Positions 16,522 through 27,453 are shown, counted from the first letter of the stretch. The stretch is DNA of 64,000 bases from an uncultured Paracoccaceae bacterium (GCA_937924905.1 CALDUK010000001.1:62001-126000); one strand, 5' to 3'. Notes: generated by a model not told the origin, from the letters alone. A program made the numbers and translations.

Positions 16522-19218
16522 TCACAGCGTCCCGTGACAATGTTTGAATTTCTTGCCTGATCCGCACGGGCATTGATCGTTGCGCCCGGGCTTGCCCCAG
16601 GTTTCGGGGTTGTCCGCATCAAACCCGGCCAAAACGGCATCTTCCGTCGGTTCTGGCAAAACGCTTGGTTCAACGGCTGCCGCCGCAGCCTGTTGCTGCG
16701 CCAAAACCTGCTGCATCATGGCTTGCTGTTCTTCTTCGGTCAAAGGCCGGATATGCGCCAGTTTTTCGGTCACATCCGTGCGCAATCCATCCAGCAACCC
16801 TTCAAACAAGGCGAAGGCTTCGGATTTGTACTCATTCACCGGATCACGCTGGGCATAGGCCCGGAAACCGATGACAGACCGCAGATGTTCCAGCGTCAGA
16901 ATATGTTCCCGCCACTTGCCATCCATTGTCTGCAAAAGCACTTGCTTCTCAATCGACCGCATCGGTTCGTTGCCAAAAGTATCTGACTTGGCACGCATGA
17001 ATTCGTCAGACTTTTCATAAAGCCGTTCGCGGATGTCCTGTTCGTCAACACCTTCTTCGTCCCCCCATTCAACGACGGGCACCGAGATGCCGATCTTTTC
17101 TTCAATCGCTGTTTTCAGCCCTTCGGTGTCCCACTGATCAGCATAGGATTTCTGAGGGATATATTGATCAACCAGGTCGTCGATTACTTCGTGACGCATA
17201 TCCTGAACGACCTCTTCGACATCGTCGTTTTCCATCACTTCCATGCGCTGACTGAAGATGACCTTGCGCTGGTCATTCATCACGTCATCCATCTTCAGAA
17301 GCTGTTTCCGGATATCGAAGTTCCGACCTTCCACCTTGGCCTGCGCACGTTCCAGAGACTTGTTCACCCAAGGGTGCTGAATGGCTTCGCCTTCCTGCAT
17401 CCCAAGTTTGGACAACACGCTGTCCAAACGTTCCGATCCAAATATCCGCATCAGGTCATCTTCCAGCGACAGGAAAAAGGCCGAGCGTCCGGGGTCGCCC
17501 TGACGGCCGGACCGACCGCGAAGCTGGTTGTCGATGCGCCGGCTTTCGTGACGTTCAGTGCCCAGCACGAACAGACCGCCAGCGGCCAACACCTTTTCCT
17601 TGTCCCCCGCGTGGTCGGCTTCAATCTTGGCGCGCAGTTCTTCCGGGTCCGCTTCGGGGTCTTCCGCCATGGCCTGCAACACCCGCATTTCGACATTGCC
17701 ACCCAATTGAATGTCAGTGCCACGACCGGCCATGTTGGTTGCAATCGTCACAGCGCCAGGCTTGCCCGCGTCCGCCACAATCTGGGCTTCCTGTTCGTGG
17801 TGCCGCGCGTTCAAGACCTTGTGGGGAATATCGGCACTAGTCAGCAGTTCTGACAAAAATTCAGACCGCTCGATAGATGTCGTCCCGACCAGAACCGGCT
17901 GTCCTTTGGCATAGGCCGCCTTGATTTCCTCGACCGCGCCATCGAATTTTTCGCGCGCTGTGCGGTAAATCTGATCATCCTGATCTTCCCGCGCAATCGG
18001 GCGGTTGGTCGGGATCTCCATCACGCCCAAACCGTAGATTTCCTGAAATTCCTCGGCCTCGGTCGCCGCTGTACCGGTCATGCCCGCAAGCTTGCTATAC
18101 AGGCGGAAATAGTTCTGGAACGTCACACTTGCCAGTGTCACGTTTTCGGGCTGGATCGAGACACCTTCCTTGGCCTCAATCGCCTGATGCAAGCCTTCCG
18201 ACAAACGGCGCCCGGCCATCATCCGACCAGTAAATTCGTCGATCAAAACAACTTCGCCATCGCGAACGATATAGTCTTTGTCTTTCGAAAACAGTTTATG
18301 TGCCCGCAAGCCCTGGTTGACGTGGTGCACAATTGTGGTGCTTTCCGGGTCGTACAAAGACTGACCTTCTGGCAGCAGTTCTACCTCGTGCAGACGTTCT
18401 TCCAGAAACTCGTTGCCTTCATCCGTATAGGTGACGTTCCGGGTCTTTTCATCCAGCGTAAAATGTTCGTCCAGAACTTCGGGGATGATCTTGTTGATCT
18501 GAATATAAAGCTCGGACCGGTCCTGCGACGGGCCGGAAATGATCAAGGGTGTCCGCGCTTCGTCGATCAGGATCGAATCTACTTCGTCCACAATCGCCAG
18601 GAAATGCCCGCGTTGCGCCATCTGATCCAGCGACGACTTCATATTGTCGCGCAGATAGTCAAACCCAAGTTCGTTATTCGTCGCATAGGTGATGTCACAC
18701 GCATATGCGGCTTTCTTTTCTTCTTCATCCTGGCCCGGATAAACCACACCGGTGGTCATCCCCAGCGTCCCATAGACCTTACCCATCCACCCTGAATCGC
18801 GTTTGGCCAGATAGTCGTTCACGGTGACGATATGCACATTGCCGCCCGTCAACGCGTTCAGATAGGCCGGGAAGGTCGCAACCAGCGTCTTGCCTTCGCC
18901 CGTCTTCATTTCGGCGATATTGCCGCGATGCAGGAAAATGCCACCAATCAATTGCACATCAAAGGCACGAAGCCCCAAAGCACGTCTGGCCCCTTCGCGA
19001 CAATTTGCAAAGGCTTCCGGCAACAAGTCGTCCAGACTTGCGCCCCCTTTGATACGTTCGCGAAACTCTTCCGTCTTGGCGATCAGACCTTCGTCCGACA
19101 GCGCTTCAAATTCGGGTTCCAGCGCGTTGATCTTGTCGACCAACGGGCCCAGAGCCTTGACCTGACGGTCATTGACCGAGCCGAAAACCTTCTTAGCGAT
19201 GGAGCCAAATCCAAGCAT
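16522..19218 (-). CDS. secA: Protein translocase subunit SecA
   Basis: An 898-residue preprotein translocase ATPase. Visible elements in order: Walker [21 protein letters not shown] near residue 105, Walker [21 protein letters not shown] near residue 205, the helicase-type motif [57 protein letters not shown] and RSGRQGDPG, and a C-terminal zinc-binding [14 protein letters not shown] that binds SecB and phospholipid. It drives unfolded preproteins through SecYEG. Divergent from it (179 bases) lies a parvulin gene whose product would help exported proteins fold. Confidence 0.99.
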   Translation of the reverse strand: MLGFGSIAKKVFGSVNDRQVKALGPLVDKINALEPEFEALSDEGLIAKTEEFRERIKGGASLDDLLPEAFANCREGARRALGLRAFDVQLIGGIFLHRGNIAEMKTGEGKTLVATFPAYLNALTGGNVHIVTVNDYLAKRDSGWMGKVYGTLGMTTGVVYPGQDEEEKKAAYACDITYATNNELGFDYLRDNMKSSLDQMAQRGHFLAIVDEVDSILIDEARTPLIISGPSQDRSELYIQINKIIPEVLDEHFTLDEKTRNVTYTDEGNEFLEERLHEVELLPEGQSLYDPESTTIVHHVNQGLRAHKLFSKDKDYIVRDGEVVLIDEFTGRMMAGRRLSEGLHQAIEAKEGVSIQPENVTLASVTFQNYFRLYSKLAGMTGTAATEAEEFQEIYGLGVMEIPTNRPIAREDQDDQIYRTAREKFDGAVEEIKAAYAKGQPVLVGTTSIERSEFLSELLTSADIPHKVLNARHHEQEAQIVADAGKPGAVTIATNMAGRGTDIQLGGNVEMRVLQAMAEDPEADPEELRAKIEADHAGDKEKVLAAGGLFVLGTERHESRRIDNQLRGRSGRQGDPGRSAFFLSLEDDLMRIFGSERLDSVLSKLGMQEGEAIQHPWVNKSLERAQAKVEGRNFDIRKQLLKMDDVMNDQRKVIFSQRMEVMENDDVEEVVQDMRHEVIDDLVDQYIPQKSYADQWDTEGLKTAIEEKIGISVPVVEWGDEEGVDEQDIRERLYEKSDEFMRAKSDTFGNEPMRSIEKQVLLQTMDGKWREHILTLEHLRSVIGFRAYAQRDPVNEYKSEAFALFEGLLDGLRTDVTEKLAHIRPLTEEEQQAMMQQVLAQQQAAAAAVEPSVLPEPTEDAVLAGFDADNPETWGKPGRNDQCPCGSGKKFKHCHGTL

Positions 19219-19397
19219 TCAATTCGCCTTCTTACGCATGTCTGACGCGGATGTGTGAGGGGTTGCGCTTGCCCGTGCCTCTGGCCCGCCATAGAAGGAC
19301 AAAACGGGTCTCCGTCTCGCCATCGGTTGCGATGTAAGGGTCGGGTTTATGACTGTCAACGTCGCCTGCAAAGCGCGGCATCAAGTGAGGTAAGGAA

Positions 19398-20249
19398 ATG
19401 TCATTCAAATCCCAAGTGTCGATGCTTGCTGTGACGGCGTTTTTGGCGATGCCAACATTCGCGTCAGCAGAAAGCCATGCCAGTGCGGACACTGTTGTTG
19501 CTACCGTAAACGGCACGGATATCACGCTGGGCCATATGATCATCCTTAAACAGCGCCTGCCCGAACAGTACCAACAAATTGCACCAGATGTTCTGTTCGA
19601 TGGCATTCTGGATCAATTGGTACAGCAAACACTGCTGGGAAATTCCATTGACACACTTTCGAAAGAAGCCCAGCTGACGCTTGAAAACGAAGATCGCGCC
19701 GTCCGTGCTGCCGAAGCTTTGCGGTTGCTGGTCTCTGACGTGGTGACCGAAGACGCTGTGCAGGAAGCCTATGAACGGCTTTACGGCGATGTCGAACCTT
19801 CGAACGAATACAACGCCTCTCACATTCTGGTGACCACCGAAGAAGAAGCTCAGGCTTTGGTGACAGATTTGGAAGGCGGCGCGGATTTCGCGGAACTTGC
19901 CAAGGAAAAATCCACCGGCCCATCCGGCCCGCGCGGGGGCGAATTGGGCTGGTTCGGATCAGGGGCAATGGTCGCACCGTTCGAAGAAGCGGTGGTGGCG
20001 CTTGAAGTCGGCGCAGTCTCGGCCCCGGTGCAAACCCAGTTTGGCTGGCATGTCATAAAACTGAATGAAACCCGCCTGAAAGGCGCGCCAGATCTGGAAG
20101 AGGTGCGCGCCGAAGTGACCGAAGACGTGCGCATGGGTGCGGTCGACGCGCAGGTGTCGCAGCTGACCGATCAGGCCGACATCACCCGAATGACGGCGGA
20201 AGACATCGACCCGGCTTTGATGGACGACCGTTCGCTTCTCGAGAATTGA
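19398..20249 (+). CDS. Periplasmic peptidyl-prolyl cis-trans isomerase (parvulin type)
   Basis: A 283-residue exported foldase. The first ~27 residues (MSFKSQVSMLAVTAFLAMPT plus the cleavage region FASAES) form a signal peptide. The parvulin domain is at about residues 135-225: YNASHILVTTEEEAQALV, STGPSGPRGGELGWFGSGAM and TQFGWHVIKLNE, with the usual SHIL and GWHVI landmarks. It isomerises X-Pro bonds of exported proteins in the periplasm. The ATG at 19398 has a good AAGGA ribosome-binding site. It faces away from secA and is followed by argJ after 3 bases, so the three genes parvulin, argJ and mutT form one transcription unit. Confidence 0.92.
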   Translation: MSFKSQVSMLAVTAFLAMPTFASAESHASADTVVATVNGTDITLGHMIILKQRLPEQYQQIAPDVLFDGILDQLVQQTLLGNSIDTLSKEAQLTLENEDRAVRAAEALRLLVSDVVTEDAVQEAYERLYGDVEPSNEYNASHILVTTEEEAQALVTDLEGGADFAELAKEKSTGPSGPRGGELGWFGSGAMVAPFEEAVVALEVGAVSAPVQTQFGWHVIKLNETRLKGAPDLEEVRAEVTEDVRMGAVDAQVSQLTDQADITRMTAEDIDPALMDDRSLLEN

Positions 20250-20252
20250 TCC

Positions 20253-21482
20253 ATGGCGACCGACTGGGCGGTCTCTCCGCTTGCACCAAAGAACGGTTTC
20301 CCGGACTTGCCCGTCGTAAAGGGTGTGCAATTCGCGACGGTTGCGGCAGGTGTGAAATACACCGATCGCACCGACGTTATGTTGGCCGCATTGAAACCCG
20401 GCACAGTCATTGCTGGCGCGTTCACAACGTCAAAAACCCGCGCCGCGCCGGTGTTGGATTGCCAAGCCAAACTTGGCAAGAATGCCAAGGACGGCGCCGC
20501 CATTATCGTCAATTCCGGCAATGCCAACGCGTTCACCGGGATCAAAGGGATCGAAGCTGTGCAAGCAATCACCCACGGGGTTGCGTCGGAACTTGGGATA
20601 AGCGAAACGCGCGTCTTTTCATCGTCCACCGGCGTTATCGGCGAACCCTTGCCGCATGACCGTGTTTCCAGCGTTTTGAGCGACCTGAAAGCCGGTCTGA
20701 AGGACAATGCCATCGACGCGGCGGCTGAGGCAATCATGACCACCGACACCTATCCAAAGGGGTCAGGGCGAACTGTCAGCGTCGGCGACAAAACAGTCAC
20801 TATTGCGGGGATCGCCAAGGGGTCGGGGATGATCGCGCCCGATATGGCGACCATGCTGGTCTATATCTTCACCGACGCCCAGATCACGTTTGACGACCTG
20901 CAGGCCATGGTCGCGCGCCACTGCGAACGCACGTTCAATTGCATCACCGTGGACAGCGACACCTCGACCTCGGACACCCTGCTTGTCGCCGCAACCGGGG
21001 CGTCTGGCGTTGATGTCAGTCACGAAGCGGCGTTTGAAACGGCCTTGTTCGACGTCATGGATGAACTCGCGAAACAAGTTGTGCGCGATGGCGAAGGCGC
21101 GACCAAATTTGTGACCGTTGCGGTCACCGGCGCTGAACAAGACGCGGATGCCAAACAGGTGGCGATGTCTATTGCCAACTCGCCGCTTGTTAAAACAGCC
21201 ATCGCGGGCGAAGACGCAAACTGGGGCCGTGTCGTCATGGCCGTCGGCAAATCCGGTGCGGCGGCTGACCGTGACCGTTTGTCCATTCGGTTTGGTGACG
21301 TCCAGGTTGCCCTGAACGGCCAGGTCGCAGAAGGCTATGACGAAGCCGGAGCAACCGCGCATATGAAAACTGAAAACGTCACAATCGGTGTCGATTTGGG
21401 CCTCGGCCAGGGCAGTGCCACGGTATACACCTGTGACCTGACCGCCCAATACATTGCTATCAACGCGGACTACCGGTCGTGA
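20253..21482 (+). CDS. argJ: Bifunctional glutamate N-acetyltransferase / amino-acid acetyltransferase
   Basis: A 409-residue ArgJ, which transfers the acetyl group of N-acetylornithine to glutamate and closes the acetyl cycle of arginine synthesis. The family signature KGSGMIAPDMATMLVYIFTD near residue 190 contains the Ala-Thr bond (AT|ML) at which the precursor cleaves itself; the new N-terminal Thr is the nucleophile. Other landmarks are IIVNSGNANAFTG and VFSSSTGVIGEPLP upstream and NTW-like GEDANWGRVVMAVGKSG downstream. It begins three bases after the parvulin stop and overlaps the mutT start (GTGA at 21479-21482). Confidence 0.98.
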   Translation: MATDWAVSPLAPKNGFPDLPVVKGVQFATVAAGVKYTDRTDVMLAALKPGTVIAGAFTTSKTRAAPVLDCQAKLGKNAKDGAAIIVNSGNANAFTGIKGIEAVQAITHGVASELGISETRVFSSSTGVIGEPLPHDRVSSVLSDLKAGLKDNAIDAAAEAIMTTDTYPKGSGRTVSVGDKTVTIAGIAKGSGMIAPDMATMLVYIFTDAQITFDDLQAMVARHCERTFNCITVDSDTSTSDTLLVAATGASGVDVSHEAAFETALFDVMDELAKQVVRDGEGATKFVTVAVTGAEQDADAKQVAMSIANSPLVKTAIAGEDANWGRVVMAVGKSGAAADRDRLSIRFGDVQVALNGQVAEGYDEAGATAHMKTENVTIGVDLGLGQGSATVYTCDLTAQYIAINADYRS

Positions 21483-21877
21483 CTGTCATCCTTGTTTCGG
21501 CAGTTGCCCTGATCGACCCTGACGGGCGCGTCTTGTTGGCGCAACGCCCCCCGGGCAAATCTATGGAAGGGCTATGGGAATTTCCCGGCGGCAAGATCGA
21601 ACCCGGCGAAACCCCCGAGGCAGCCTTGATCCGCGAATTGCACGAAGAACTAGGGATAGACACCTGGGAAAGCTGCCTTGCGCCCCTGACATTTGCGTCG
21701 CACAGCTATGACGATTTCCACCTGCTGATGCCGCTTTTTGCCTGCCGCAAATGGAACGGCACGCCGATGTCGAACGAAGGTCAAAGCCTGAAATGGGTGC
21801 GACCCAACGCCTTGAAAAACTATCCAATGCCGCCCGCCGACATCCCGCTGATCCCGATCTTGAGGGACTGGTTGTAG
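21479..21877 (+). CDS. mutT: 8-oxo-dGTP diphosphatase-type NUDIX hydrolase
   Basis: A 132-residue NUDIX protein. The Nudix box GKIEPGETPEAALIRELHEE near residue 38 matches G-x5-E-x7-REUxEExGU and binds the catalytic metal. Length and the N-terminal VILVSAVALIDPDGRVLLAQ match MutT, which hydrolyses oxidised dGTP before it is built into DNA. The GTG start at 21479 overlaps the argJ stop, so it is translationally coupled. A role on another nucleotide cannot be excluded from sequence. Confidence 0.9.
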   Translation: MTVILVSAVALIDPDGRVLLAQRPPGKSMEGLWEFPGGKIEPGETPEAALIRELHEELGIDTWESCLAPLTFASHSYDDFHLLMPLFACRKWNGTPMSNEGQSLKWVRPNALKNYPMPPADIPLIPILRDWL

Positions 21878-21884
21878 CGCGAAA

Positions 21885-21919
21885 AGAAACAGTGAAAAAA
21901 AATTAGTCACACTGTTTCT
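21885..21919. repeat. 10-bp perfect inverted repeat after mutT
   Basis: AGAAACAGTG (21885-21894) and CACTGTTTCT (21910-21919) flank a 15-base A-rich spacer, 7 bases after the mutT stop. No T-run follows on the plus strand. It overlaps the expected -35 region of a possible promoter whose -10 (TATGAT, 21925-21930) follows directly, so it could be an operator. Its function is unassigned. Confidence 0.5.
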
Positions 21920-21936
21920 GATTATATGATAGAAAT

Positions 21937-22050
21937 GAGTCGGCAAAGGCCGTGGGTAGGGTCGGATGCGTGAAACCCCCAACCTCACATCTGGAACGGC
22001 ATGCCGGACCAAATGGAAAGCGCCGCTGCAATTTACAGCGGCGCTTTCTT
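21937..22050 (+). ncRNA. Candidate small RNA ending in a strong terminator
   Basis: Between mutT and infB there is no credible coding frame, yet a possible -10 box (TATGAT at 21925-21930) is followed by a G/C-rich stretch with several pairing segments (for example the palindrome GGCATGCC near 22000) and then a 12-bp intrinsic terminator. That layout fits a small RNA of about 110 bases. The -35 element is poor and I recognise no RNA family, so this is a proposal only. An alternative is a plain 3' end for mutT. Confidence 0.3.
22017..22050. terminator. Bidirectional intrinsic terminator between mutT and infB
   Basis: AAAGCGCCGCTG (22017-22028) pairs perfectly with CAGCGGCGCTTT (22036-22047) over a 7-base loop; TTTCTT follows on the plus strand. 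It can end the mutT (or small RNA) transcript and, read from the other side, the infB operon whose last stop is at 22067. Confidence 0.85.
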
Positions 22051-22066
22051 CATTCTCAAATCTCGA

Positions 22067-24562
22067 TCAGCTTAGCGTGCGTTCGACTTCTTCGCGTTCA
22101 AAGATTTCGATCACATCGCCTGCGCGAATGTCTTCGTAATTCTCAAACGCCATGCCGCATTCCTGGCCCGACTGGACCTCGGCCACTTCGTCTTTGAAGC
22201 GCTTCAAGGTCTTCAGCGTGCCTTCGTGGATAACAACATCATCGCGCAGCAAGCGCACGCCGGCAGACCGTCGCGCAACGCCTTCGGTCACCAGACAACC
22301 GGCCACGCGGCCAACGCCCGACACCTTGAAGACTTCGCGAATTTCAGCATAACCGATGAAGTTTTCGCGCACTTCGGCCGACAACAGGCCAGAAGCCGCC
22401 GCTTTCACATCGTCCACAAGGTCATAGATCACGCTGTAATAGCGAATTTCGACGCCCTTCTGGTTGGCTGCATTCCGCGCCGGCGCATTTGCCCGCACGT
22501 TAAAGCCAAACACAGGTGAACCCGAAGCTTCGGCCAGGCCGATATCCGATTCCGTGATTGCACCCACACCGGAATGCAGCACGCGGACGCGGACTTCTTC
22601 GTTGCCGATCTTTTCCATCGCCTGAACGATGGCTTCGGCTGAACCTTGCACGTCTGCTTTTACGACAATTGGCATTTCCGAGACGTTTTCGTCTTCCTTT
22701 GCCTTCGCCATAAGCTGTTCCAGCGTCGTCGCGGCCCCGGCGGCTGCGCGTTTTTCCTTGGCGGCGCTTTCGCGATATTCAGCGATTTCACGCGCCTGCG
22801 CTTCGGTGTCCACAACGTTCAGAACGTCGCCTGCCTCGGGCGTGCCATTCAGGCCCAATACTTCGACCGGCACCGACGGACCGGCTTCCTTGACGCGTTC
22901 GCCCTTGTCGTTTTCCATTGCACGAACACGGCCCCATTGTTCGCCGACGACGAAGATATCACCCTGACGAAGTGTGCCGTTCTGCACCAGAACCGTTGCC
23001 ACCGGACCACGGCCAACATCCAGCTGTGCTTCGATAACAGCACCTTGCGCTGCGCGTTGAGGGTTTGATTTCAGTTCCAGAATTTCCGCCTGAAGCGCAA
23101 TTGCTTCCAGCAGTTCGGGCAGGCCCTGCCCGGTCTGGGCCGAGACTTCGACATCCTGTACTTCGCCCGACATCTTTTCGACGATCACTTCGTGTTGCAG
23201 AAGATCGGTCCGCACCTTGTCCACATTGGCAGCTGGCAAATCGACCTTGTTGATCGCGACAATCATCGGCACTTCTGCCGCCTTGGCGTGGTTAATCGCT
23301 TCGATCGTCTGCGGCATGACCGCGTCATCCGCCGCCACCACAAGCACAACGATGTCCGTCACTTGCGCACCGCGGGCTCGCATCGACGTAAACGCCGCGT
23401 GGCCGGGTGTATCCAGGAATGACAGCACGGCGCCATCTTTGGTGGTGACCTGATACGCGCCGATATGCTGCGTGATGCCGCCCGCTTCGCCACCGGTCAC
23501 GTTCGCTTCACGGATTGCATCCAAAAGCGAGGTTTTGCCGTGGTCGACATGGCCCATGATCGTGATGACCGGAGGACGCGACTTGAGGTCTTCGTCTTTG
23601 TCTTCGACTGAATCGATCACGTCTTCCACATCCGCGTCCGAAACGCGCTGAACCTTGTGGCCAAATTCTTCGATGATCAACTCAGCGGTATCAGCATCGA
23701 TGGACTGGTTCTGAGTCGCCATGATGCCGCTGTTCATCAGTGACTTCACAACATCCGCGACACGTTCCGACATGCGGTTCGCAAGTTCGCTGACAACGAT
23801 GGCCTCTGGCAATTGAACGGTCCGCATAACTTTTTCACGGGCTTCGCTGCCACCCAAAGCCTTTTGACGGGCGCGTTCCTGCTTGCGCTTCATCGCGGCC
23901 AGGGATTTCTGGCGACCGCCTTCACCGCCCGACAACGCTTGGTTCAGCGTCAGCTTACCAGAACGGCGTCCGCCATCGTCGCGGCCCCGGTTGTTCCGGT
24001 TGTCGCGGCGTTCGCCACCGCGATCGTCTTCGCGCCGTTTGGGCGGCGCTTTGCCGCCACCACGGTTTGCCGCCGGCGCGTCCTGTGGCGCGGCCGCAGC
24101 GGCAGCCGGTTCTGCTGGCTTTTGCGACTTGGCCTGGGCTTCTTCAAGCTTTTTGCGTTCTTCTTCTTCGGCCTTAACGCGCGCTTTTTCGGCGCGTTCC
24201 TTTTCTTCGCGTTCCTTGGCTTCTGCCTCGGCGCGGCGGCGTTCACGGTCTTCGGCCCGCGCTTTTTCGTCGGCGGCACGTTTTTCAGCCTCTTCGGCTT
24301 CGACGGCTTTCGCCGCCGCAAGGGCCTTCATACGGCGTTCAAGTTCGGCATCCGAAATGCCCGCAGGGCGTTTTCTTGGGTCTCCACCTGCGCCCGAGGC
24401 CCCGGCATTGGACGACGAAGCCGCGCCTGGCTTTGGAACGACAACGCGCTTGCGCTTGGTTTCGACCACGACATTCTTTGTCCGGCCATGGCTAAAGCTT
24501 TGCTTCACTTGGCCGGGGCCGCGTCGCAGCCCAAGGGTCTTTTTGCCGTCACTATCGCTCAT
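22067..24562 (-). CDS. infB: Translation initiation factor IF-2
   Basis: An 831-residue IF-2. The N-terminal ~300 residues are highly charged, with a long Glu/Lys/Ala-rich helical stretch (for example [20 protein letters not shown]). The GTPase domain has G1 in [19 protein letters not shown] near residue 335, G3 DTPGHAAF, and G4 in [11 protein letters not shown]; domains II-IV follow. It places initiator tRNA on the 30S subunit and promotes 50S joining. Its ATG overlaps the stop of the ylxR-type gene (ATGA at 24559-24562), and it is the last gene of the rimP-nusA-ylxR-infB operon, which ends at the hairpin at 22017-22050. Confidence 0.98.
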   Translation of the reverse strand: MSDSDGKKTLGLRRGPGQVKQSFSHGRTKNVVVETKRKRVVVPKPGAASSSNAGASGAGGDPRKRPAGISDAELERRMKALAAAKAVEAEEAEKRAADEKARAEDRERRRAEAEAKEREEKERAEKARVKAEEEERKKLEEAQAKSQKPAEPAAAAAAPQDAPAANRGGGKAPPKRREDDRGGERRDNRNNRGRDDGGRRSGKLTLNQALSGGEGGRQKSLAAMKRKQERARQKALGGSEAREKVMRTVQLPEAIVVSELANRMSERVADVVKSLMNSGIMATQNQSIDADTAELIIEEFGHKVQRVSDADVEDVIDSVEDKDEDLKSRPPVITIMGHVDHGKTSLLDAIREANVTGGEAGGITQHIGAYQVTTKDGAVLSFLDTPGHAAFTSMRARGAQVTDIVVLVVAADDAVMPQTIEAINHAKAAEVPMIVAINKVDLPAANVDKVRTDLLQHEVIVEKMSGEVQDVEVSAQTGQGLPELLEAIALQAEILELKSNPQRAAQGAVIEAQLDVGRGPVATVLVQNGTLRQGDIFVVGEQWGRVRAMENDKGERVKEAGPSVPVEVLGLNGTPEAGDVLNVVDTEAQAREIAEYRESAAKEKRAAAGAATTLEQLMAKAKEDENVSEMPIVVKADVQGSAEAIVQAMEKIGNEEVRVRVLHSGVGAITESDIGLAEASGSPVFGFNVRANAPARNAANQKGVEIRYYSVIYDLVDDVKAAASGLLSAEVRENFIGYAEIREVFKVSGVGRVAGCLVTEGVARRSAGVRLLRDDVVIHEGTLKTLKRFKDEVAEVQSGQECGMAFENYEDIRAGDVIEIFEREEVERTLS

Positions 24563-25194
24563 GTGGTCTTCTTTACCTTTCCAGTGGTCTCGCCACTGTC
24601 CAATTCGCGAACGCCAGATAGCCGGATGGCGTCCTCTCTGATCCGTTCAGTGAGTCCGCCAAAACCGAGCGCCGCATGTATCACACGTTCGCGCCCAAAG
24701 GACAAACCCAATTCTGAGGCAGATAATACCTCGAAAAAACTGCCCCGACCGCCCGGCGCATACAGCTTTGATTTACCGCGTTCGGACCCATCCGACGCCT
24801 GAAACAGGATGCGCGCGTCGTCGCGTCCCAACCAGTCTTTTACCTTTTCAAACCCAGCCACGGCGATCCCGGCTTTGCGGGCCATCGAAATCCCGTCAAT
24901 CAAACGTTTCGCCAACAGGCTTTCCACATCGTCAACAAGAGTGTCAGAAACGTTAACGGTGCGTTTGGCACCACGGGCGAACAACCCTTTGGTCACAGCC
25001 GTGTTCAGGTCACCCCGAACCGCTGCGACCCATATGCCCCTTCCGGGCAATTTTTCAAGGATATCAGGCACAATCTCGCCATCAGGGCCGACCGCGAAGC
25101 GGATCAAACCCCGTTTGGGTTGGGTCTCACCGGTGACGATGCATCGCCGGTCCGGTTCGATCCGTGGCTTGGCTTTTCTGCCTCTGGGCAACAC
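24559..25194 (-). CDS. YlxR-type RNA-binding protein with C-terminal L7Ae-like domain
   Basis: A 211-residue protein. The N-terminal ~85 residues are a YlxR/DUF448 domain: [20 protein letters not shown] and LPGRGIWV are its usual landmarks. The rest (for example [20 protein letters not shown]) resembles an L7Ae/L30-type RNA-binding fold, an arrangement common in alphaproteobacteria. It sits between nusA and infB, as ylxR does in most bacteria, which points to work in transcription-translation or RNA metabolism; its exact target is unknown. It starts 12 bases after the nusA stop and overlaps infB by four bases. Confidence 0.88.
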   Translation of the reverse strand: MLPRGRKAKPRIEPDRRCIVTGETQPKRGLIRFAVGPDGEIVPDILEKLPGRGIWVAAVRGDLNTAVTKGLFARGAKRTVNVSDTLVDDVESLLAKRLIDGISMARKAGIAVAGFEKVKDWLGRDDARILFQASDGSERGKSKLYAPGGRGSFFEVLSASELGLSFGRERVIHAALGFGGLTERIREDAIRLSGVRELDSGETTGKVKKTT

Positions 25195-25206
25195 GATCCG
25201 AGGCCA

Positions 25207-26829
25207 TCAGGCCTCGGCCTCCTCTGCGGTTTCGCCGTCTTCTTCGGCTTCGTCCGATTCCAAATCCGCCGGATCGACCCACCCCAACTGTATCCGCGCG
25301 GTCATCACCATGGCTTGCGCTTCTTCGAGGCCGACGTCGAATTTCTCTAGCAGGCCATCGTCTTTGACGCGTTCGCCGTCGACTGTTGTCCAGCCGCCGG
25401 CCAGTTCCCAGTCGGCGCAAGTGGCGAAATCTTCAAGAGTTTTCACCCCATCTTCGGCCAGGGCTTCGACCATCTGAGGGGTCAGGCCTTCGAAGGCGAA
25501 CAGGCTGTCTTCAGCCCCCAAGGACCGCGCGTTTTCTTCGGCTTTCTTGTTCTGAGCGTCGATGTAATCGCGTGCACGCGCCTGCAATTCGCCCGCAGTG
25601 TCGGCGTCGACACCGTCGATAACCAGCAGTTCGTCGACTTCGACAAAAGCGACTTCTTCGAGGTTGGTAAATCCTTCGGAAACAAGAAGTTGCGCAAAAA
25701 ATTCATCGAGATCGAGCGTGTCCATGAAGAGCTTGGTGCGCACTTCAAATTCGGCCTGACGACGGCGTGATTCTTCTTCTTCCGTCATAATGTCGATATC
25801 GAGGTTGGTCAGTTGAGACGCCAGACGCACATTCTGACCACGCCGACCAATTGCAAGCGAAAGCTGTTCTTCGGGCACGACGACTTCGATCTTTCCGGCG
25901 TCTTCGTCGAGAACAACCTTTGAAACTTCAGCGGGTTGCAAGGCGTTCACCAGGAACGTCGGCGCGTCTTCGTTCCATGGGATGATGTCGATTTTCTCGC
26001 CTTGAAGCTCGTTCACGACGGCCTGAACACGGCTGCCGCGCATACCCACACAGGCACCGACCGGGTCGATAGAGTTTTCGTAAGAAATGACGGCTATCTT
26101 TGCTCTTGATCCCGGATCACGTGCCACGGCCTTGATTTCGATGATCCCATCATAGATTTCGGGCACTTCCATTTTGAAGAGCTCGGCCATGAACTCAGGC
26201 GCTGTGCGGCTGAGAAAGATCTGCGGCCCGCGCGTTTCGCGACGGACGTCTTTGATGAAGCACCTGATCCGATCCCCGGGGCGATAGCTTTCGCGCCCGA
26301 TCTTTTCGTTACGCCGAAGCACGCCTTCGCCACGGCCAATGTCAACAATGACGTTGCCGTATTCTTCGCGTTTGACCACGCCATTTATGATGGTGCCGGC
26401 GCGATCCTGGAATTCTTCGAACTGCCGATCCCGTTCCGCTTCGCGCACTTTTTGCAGGATGACCTGCTTGGCCGACTGCGCGGCGATCCGGCCCATATCG
26501 ACCGGGGGCACTTCGTCTACGATTGTGTCGCCCGGCTTTGGATCATCCAGATACTGCTTGGCCTGTTCGACCGTCAGCTGTGCCTGATAGTTTTCCATTT
26601 CTTCTTCCGCCTCGTCGATGACGGTGCGGACGCGGGTGAATGTGGCTTTGCCGGTCTTGCGGTCGATGGATACGCGAATGTCCATTTCCGCGCCGTACCG
26701 AGACTTGGCGGCGCGGGCGAGGCTTTCTTCCATCGCTTCGACCACAAGACCCGGGTCGATCATTTTCTCGCGCGCGACCGCTTCGGCGGTCTGCAACAAC
26801 TCAAGCTGGTTTGCGGATGTGATTGCCAT
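25207..26829 (-). CDS. nusA: Transcription termination/antitermination protein NusA
   Basis: A 540-residue NusA. The N-terminal RNA-polymerase-binding domain covers about residues 1-130, then an S1 domain (IINGVVKREEYGNVIVDIGR near residue 150), and two KH domains (GACVGMRGSRVQAVVNELQG near residue 280 and LSLAIGRRGQNVRLASQLTN near residue 345). The C-terminal region has helix-hairpin-helix-type acidic repeats and an acidic tail (ESDEAEEDGETAEEAEA). It modulates pausing, intrinsic termination and antitermination. It follows rimP after 2 bases. A terminator in the operon leader makes autoregulation possible. Confidence 0.98.
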   Translation of the reverse strand: MAITSANQLELLQTAEAVAREKMIDPGLVVEAMEESLARAAKSRYGAEMDIRVSIDRKTGKATFTRVRTVIDEAEEEMENYQAQLTVEQAKQYLDDPKPGDTIVDEVPPVDMGRIAAQSAKQVILQKVREAERDRQFEEFQDRAGTIINGVVKREEYGNVIVDIGRGEGVLRRNEKIGRESYRPGDRIRCFIKDVRRETRGPQIFLSRTAPEFMAELFKMEVPEIYDGIIEIKAVARDPGSRAKIAVISYENSIDPVGACVGMRGSRVQAVVNELQGEKIDIIPWNEDAPTFLVNALQPAEVSKVVLDEDAGKIEVVVPEEQLSLAIGRRGQNVRLASQLTNLDIDIMTEEEESRRRQAEFEVRTKLFMDTLDLDEFFAQLLVSEGFTNLEEVAFVEVDELLVIDGVDADTAGELQARARDYIDAQNKKAEENARSLGAEDSLFAFEGLTPQMVEALAEDGVKTLEDFATCADWELAGGWTTVDGERVKDDGLLEKFDVGLEEAQAMVMTARIQLGWVDPADLESDEAEEDGETAEEAEA

Positions 26830-26831
26830 TC

Positions 26832-27407
26832 TCAGGTCTCCTCGTCGCCATCTATGACGGTCTGTACTTCGTCAAACTGCGTTTCGTCTACTTGCCCTGC
26901 GTCCTTGCGCGCCTTTAGCACGTCGCGGATCAGGTCGTCGGTCAGCACCAGTTTCGCATCTGCCAGCCAATCGAATTTGAGGCCAATCGTGCCTTCTTCG
27001 ATTTCGATCAGGACTTCATCGTTTTCGGTCCCGGTCAGGTTGCCTTTGAAGCGCTTGCGCCCGTCGATCAATTCGGTCGTTTCCAGCTTGGCCACATAGC
27101 CTTCCCAGAGATCGAAGTCTTTGAGCCGCGTCAAAGGCCGGTCGATACCCGGGCTGGAAACTTCGAGCGTGTATTGATCTTCGATCGGGTCTTCAACATC
27201 GAGCGTAGCACTTACGGCGGTCGAGATTGCGGCGCAATCGTCCACCTCTATCCGCCCATCGGGACGTTCTGCCATGATTTGCAAAGTTGCCGTGTTGCCG
27301 CCCATCAGGCGGACGCGCACCAGTTCAAAGCCCAGGTCTTCGATCACCGGAGTGATGATTTCGGCCAGGCGTTTGTCCATGCTTGTTTTGGCGATCAGAT
27401 CGGTCAT
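26832..27407 (-). CDS. rimP: Ribosome maturation factor RimP
   Basis: A 191-residue RimP (DUF150). Recognisable parts are [20 protein letters not shown] near residue 27, the segment [19 protein letters not shown], and [18 protein letters not shown] near residue 80, the family's most conserved stretch. It assists 30S subunit assembly. It is the first gene of the rimP-nusA-ylxR-infB operon. A compact promoter (27508-27536) and an intrinsic terminator (27430-27453) lie upstream, so its expression probably depends on read-through. Confidence 0.97.
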   Translation of the reverse strand: MTDLIAKTSMDKRLAEIITPVIEDLGFELVRVRLMGGNTATLQIMAERPDGRIEVDDCAAISTAVSATLDVEDPIEDQYTLEVSSPGIDRPLTRLKDFDLWEGYVAKLETTELIDGRKRFKGNLTGTENDEVLIEIEEGTIGLKFDWLADAKLVLTDDLIRDVLKARKDAGQVDETQFDEVQTVIDGDEET

Positions 27408-27429
27408 GGTTTATCGGGTGTTCAGACAT

Positions 27430-27453
27430 AAAAAAACGGGCCAGCGGGCCCGT
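27430..27453 (-). terminator. Intrinsic terminator in the leader of rimP-nusA (attenuator candidate)
   Basis: On the minus strand ACGGGCC (27447-27453) pairs with GGCCCGT (27436-27442) over CGCT, followed at once by a run of seven T (27430-27436, partly in the stem). It stands only 22 bases before the rimP start and after the operon's likely promoter, so it would stop part of the transcripts before rimP. A role as attenuator answering to NusA level is inference. Confidence 0.75.
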
